A stretch of 64,000 bases of DNA from contig JASNZF010000004.1 in the NCBI GenBank assembly GCA_048499805.1, positions 1-64,000 of the forward strand, written 5' to 3'. Of this stretch, positions 61,728-64,000 are shown one piece after another. Made by a program: the position numbers and the translations under genes. Each line of letters starts with the position of its first letter. The stretch's first letter is position 1. This DNA is from JAWXBA01 sp048499805. Lineage in GTDB: Bacteria; Gemmatimonadota; Gemmatimonadetes; Gemmatimonadales; GWC2-71-9. The notes beneath the pieces were generated by a model. That model was not told where the DNA came from. It saw only the letters and a program-made list of their open reading frames with translations, and ran no database searches.

Positions 61728-61832
61728 CCCACGCCACCACCGGGCGCGCGAGCGTCGGCATGCGGTCCCCGGCCACCCACTGAGGCTCGACGAGACCGGA
61801 GCAGCACGAAGGCCCACCCTCGCGAGTGGGCC
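61728..61832. repeat. First copy of ~75-bp duplicated segment plus GGCCCAC hairpin
   Basis: 61732-61808 matches 63926-64000 with a few changes (GAGCGTCGGCATGCGGTCCC and GAGGCTCGACGAGACCGGAG). It is followed by GGCCCACCCTCGCGAGTGGG plus CC (61811-61832), a hairpin between convergent gene ends. Read on the minus strand this copy has the same start region (VAGDRMPTLA) as the gene at 63969, then diverges. Confidence 0.8.
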
Positions 61833-61858
61833 CTTGGGCACCGGAATCCCTCCAGGCA

Positions 61859-62398
61859 CTAGTGGATCGTCACCGCCAGGCCGAACTGGGAGTAGTCCAG
61901 GTTGCCATCGTTGTCGTACCAGCTCATGACCCGGTTCCAGAACGGCGTCAGGCTGACATTGCGGCCGATCCGGACGTCATATCCGGCCCCGAGAATGGTG
62001 CCAAAACCCTTCTCGGTCGCGCTGACGTTGCCGATGCCCAGGTCGATGGCGGCGATCCCCGCGCCGCCCTGGAGGAAGAACCCCCCGGTGGCCGAAGGAT
62101 AGAAGCGGGCAATGGCGCTCAGCAGCCCGACCGTGAGCGTGGCCCCGCCCTCGCGCTTTTCCCAGGCCGTGACGCTGGCGCCGAGCTGCCACTTCTGGTT
62201 GAGGGTGCCGCCCAGCTGGAGCATGCCCGCCCCACCACTCTCGCGACCGTCACAATCGTTGCAGCCCAGGGTGGCGTAACCGGCGCCGAGGGTGCCCCAG
62301 AACCCTTCCCGGGTCTGGGGACGCTGGGCGGCCAGCGAGGACACGCCAAGCAGCAACAGGCTGGCGAGGAGGGTCACACTGCGGGAGGCGCGGGTCAT
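61859..62398 (-). CDS. Outer-membrane beta-barrel-like protein
   Basis: A 179-aa exported protein. Signal peptide MTRASRSVTLLASLLLLGVS to AQ. The mature part is strand-rich with alternating residues (GTLGAGYATLG; LQLGGTLNQKWQLGASVTAW; GFFLQGGAGIAAIDLGIG; GFGTILGAGYDVRIGRNVSL) and ends YSQFGLAVTIH, a common OmpX/OmpW-like pattern. CNDC near residue ~45 could be a redox or metal pair. The ATG at 62398 has GGAG 6 bases upstream. Function unknown. Confidence 0.8.
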   Translation of the reverse strand: MTRASRSVTLLASLLLLGVSSLAAQRPQTREGFWGTLGAGYATLGCNDCDGRESGGAGMLQLGGTLNQKWQLGASVTAWEKREGGATLTVGLLSAIARFYPSATGGFFLQGGAGIAAIDLGIGNVSATEKGFGTILGAGYDVRIGRNVSLTPFWNRVMSWYDNDGNLDYSQFGLAVTIH

Positions 62399-62604
62399 GA
62401 ACACTCCGTGGCTGGGGCGGCGCCATTGCCGACACGATCGGGACGATACGAGGGACCGGCCCCATACGCGAGCCCCCCCGGGGAGGATTCACACCCAACC
62501 CTTGCGGCCCGGGGAAACCGGCCCATCCGCCAGATCGTAATGTTGGAGACACCAGGCTCGCCCGACCGACGAGCCCAAATCGCTCCTGACAAGGTGGCTC
62601 CTCC

Positions 62605-63495
62605 ATGCTGCACCACTTCCGGCTGGCTGCCGGCCCGATGCTGCTGTGCCTCGGCACCCTGCCCCTCCAGGCCCAGGCCCCCCCTCCGGCGCCGTGCGGC
62701 TCGGTGCCCGAGGCCCACGCCCTCGACTTCTGGCTGGGCGCCTGGACCGTCACGGTGAACGGCCAGCCCGCCGGCCGCAACCGGATCGAGGCGGTGCTCG
62801 GCGGGTGCGCCATCACCGAGTCGTGGCAGCCCGGTCAGCCCGGCGAGGGGCGCAGCCTCTTCTACTACCTGCCGGTGGAGAAGGAGTGGCGCCAGGTGTG
62901 GGTGACCGCCGGCGCCATGCAGCCGGGCGGCGTCAAGGAGAAGCGGCAGGTGGCGGCACCGGACAACGCGGTCCGCTTCCAGGGAACGATCGCCATGGGA
63001 GGCGGTCGCTCCTACCTCGATCGCACCACCCTGACCCCGCTGGCCGATGGCACGGTGCGCCAGCTGATCGAGTACTCCACCGATGGCGGCAGCACCTGGA
63101 CCGCCGGCTTCGACGGGATCTACCATCGCGACACCCCGGCGGTGCGCGCCATCCCGCTTGATTCCCTGCCCTGGCGCCCGGCCGGCGAGGGGGTGGAGGT
63201 GGCGGTGGCCGAGGGAAACCCCGCCGGCGGCAGGTTCACGATGATGCTGCCATTCCACGACGGGGGATGGCTGGCGCCCCACTGGCACAACGTGGAGAAG
63301 GCGCTCACCGTGGTGTCGGGGACGCTGCTGCTGGGCCAGGGCAACCGGCTCGACCCCGCCGCCGTCCGGCGGCTGGGTCCCGGCAGCGTGGTGGTGATCC
63401 CGGCCGAAGCGCGCCACTACGAAGGTGGCGCCGGGGTGACGGTGGTGTCGCTCAGCGCGGTGGGACCGTTCCGGACCACGATGGTGACGCCGTAG
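62605..63495 (+). CDS. Exported DUF1579-like plus cupin protein
   Basis: A 296-aa protein. Signal peptide (MLLCLGTLPLQAQA), then a lipocalin-like domain of the DUF1579 type: ALDFWLGAWTVTVNGQPAGR, GGCAITESWQ, GRSLFYYLPVEKEWRQVWVT, VRFQGTIAM and QLIEYSTDGGSTW. From ~190 a cupin-like domain follows (PHWHNVEKALTVVSGTLLLG, GPGSVVVIPAEARHYEGGAG). The fusion of the two is unusual to my knowledge; the cupin metal histidines (HWHN and ARHY) are present. The role may be ligand binding or simple hydrolysis. Confidence 0.82.
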   Translation: MLHHFRLAAGPMLLCLGTLPLQAQAPPPAPCGSVPEAHALDFWLGAWTVTVNGQPAGRNRIEAVLGGCAITESWQPGQPGEGRSLFYYLPVEKEWRQVWVTAGAMQPGGVKEKRQVAAPDNAVRFQGTIAMGGGRSYLDRTTLTPLADGTVRQLIEYSTDGGSTWTAGFDGIYHRDTPAVRAIPLDSLPWRPAGEGVEVAVAEGNPAGGRFTMMLPFHDGGWLAPHWHNVEKALTVVSGTLLLGQGNRLDPAAVRRLGPGSVVVIPAEARHYEGGAGVTVVSLSAVGPFRTTMVTP

Positions 63496-63504
63496 GGCAA
63501 TTCC

Positions 63505-63969
63505 TTATGGTCGTCGAGATACCAGGTCCACCACCACCGGCAGGTGTCCGGACACGACCCGGGCATCGTTCGCCTCGAGCCCGAGCTCGGCCAGCGCGTT
63601 GGCCGCGGCCACCGGGAAGCGATACTCACCCACGGGGGTCTCGTCGTGGTTGCCGGCGCCGTCGGCAAAGGTGGCCATCAGCCGCATCTGCTGGCCCGCG
63701 AAGTCGCGCCCCGACCCGTCGGCATTGCGGCGCAGCCGCAGCCCTACCCGGGAGGCCGCGGTGGTGGGCGCCACCACCAGTTGCAGTGGCGCCACCGATT
63801 CGAGGCTGTCGGGGCCGGTGGCGGTCACCCGGATGCTGCGAAGGTCGATGGCCGAGCCGGCCGGGACATCGGCCGGATCAACAATCAGGGGAGGCTGCTG
63901 GGGCCAGTCGGCAAACTCGCCGTCGGCCACCACCGGGGGCGCGAGCGTCGGCATGCGGTCCCCGGCCAC
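63505..63969 (-). CDS. Mosaic or truncated exonuclease/phosphatase-like protein
   Basis: A 154-aa frame from GTG 63969. The N-terminal part (DGEFADWPQQPPLIVDPADV) resembles the FxDW domain that precedes endonuclease/exonuclease/phosphatase (EEP) enzymes. The C-terminal part (NDARVVSGHLPVVVDLV) matches the end of EEP enzymes (xSDHLPVV). The catalytic core of ~250-300 residues between them is missing, so this looks like an internally deleted gene. The codon before the GTG is TAG, so it does not extend upstream in this frame. The start lies in the ~75-bp segment also present at 61732. Confidence 0.5.
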   Translation of the reverse strand: MAGDRMPTLAPPVVADGEFADWPQQPPLIVDPADVPAGSAIDLRSIRVTATGPDSLESVAPLQLVVAPTTAASRVGLRLRRNADGSGRDFAGQQMRLMATFADGAGNHDETPVGEYRFPVAAANALAELGLEANDARVVSGHLPVVVDLVSRRP

Positions 63970-64000
63970 CTACTGAGGCTCGACGAGACCGGAGCAGCAC

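Noticed and set aside
61811..61832. Rho-independent terminator
   Set aside because: The hairpin is strong but there is no T run on either strand; kept as a palindrome between convergent genes only.

Overview
The window is high-GC bacterial chromosome, most likely from a Gemmatimonadota-type organism. This is an inference. It rests on the PadR regulator overlapping a very large FtsX/MacB-like (ADOP-type) permease, signal peptides ending in L-S-A-Q, an abundance of exported beta-barrel and propeller proteins, a PD40-type kinase remnant, and very dense intergenic palindromes. No rRNA, tRNA, CRISPR array, integrase or transposase was recognised. The first ~140 bases are almost pure G or C runs and look like a contig edge or an unresolved G-rich repeat.

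Layout. 0.1-12.3 kb: accessory and housekeeping genes, mostly on the minus strand (polysaccharide deacetylase, beta-barrel protein, two metallo-beta-lactamase-fold proteins, PBP1A-type murein synthase, NmrA-like oxidoreductase, CocE/NonD hydrolase, SBP56-type lipoprotein, DUF302 protein). They are separated by blocks of palindromic and G-rich repeats. 12.3-16.8 kb: tandem repeat array, VapBC, BrnTA, a membrane protein and a NYN nuclease. 17.0-20.3 kb: minus-strand cluster with a microbial PARG-type ADP-ribose glycohydrolase, a DUF1810 protein and two unknown proteins.

20.5-37.6 kb: a defence island, all minus strand. Reading in the direction of transcription: PD-(D/E)XK-like protein; then Type III Res, DinD, Type III Mod, a 78-aa acidic protein, a Rad50/RecF-like ATPase with a CPVC hook and a C-terminal zinc ribbon, a RelE-like/UvrD helicase fusion, a GmrSD-like DUF262-DUF1524 protein with a RAMA-like tail, a 66-aa protein, a small nuclease-like protein, and a two-domain putative modification-dependent nuclease. 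The ten genes from Res onward are overlapping or 0-97 bp apart and are probably one operon. This composite of a Type III restriction-modification core and a second effector layer is the best candidate for an undescribed system.

39-44 kb: toxin-antitoxin-rich stretch (orphan antitoxin, three toxin/antitoxin pairs, a VapC fragment) with a GDSL-type esterase. 44.6-53.1 kb: AddB/AddA-like DNA-repair nuclease-helicase pair, convergent with two WYL regulators. 53.2-64 kb: two paralogous ADP-ribosylglycohydrolases flanking the PadR/ABC permease operon, RmuC, and several exported or membrane proteins. The window ends inside a duplicated ~75-bp segment.

A second theme runs through the whole window. 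Families of palindromes (many of the form TAGGGGC...GCCCCTA) and G-rich (GGGGCTA)n tracts sit directly at gene ends. In at least eight genes the stop codon is a TAG followed at once by GGG. In two genes a palindrome appears to lie inside the reading frame. Several gene remnants abut such repeats.
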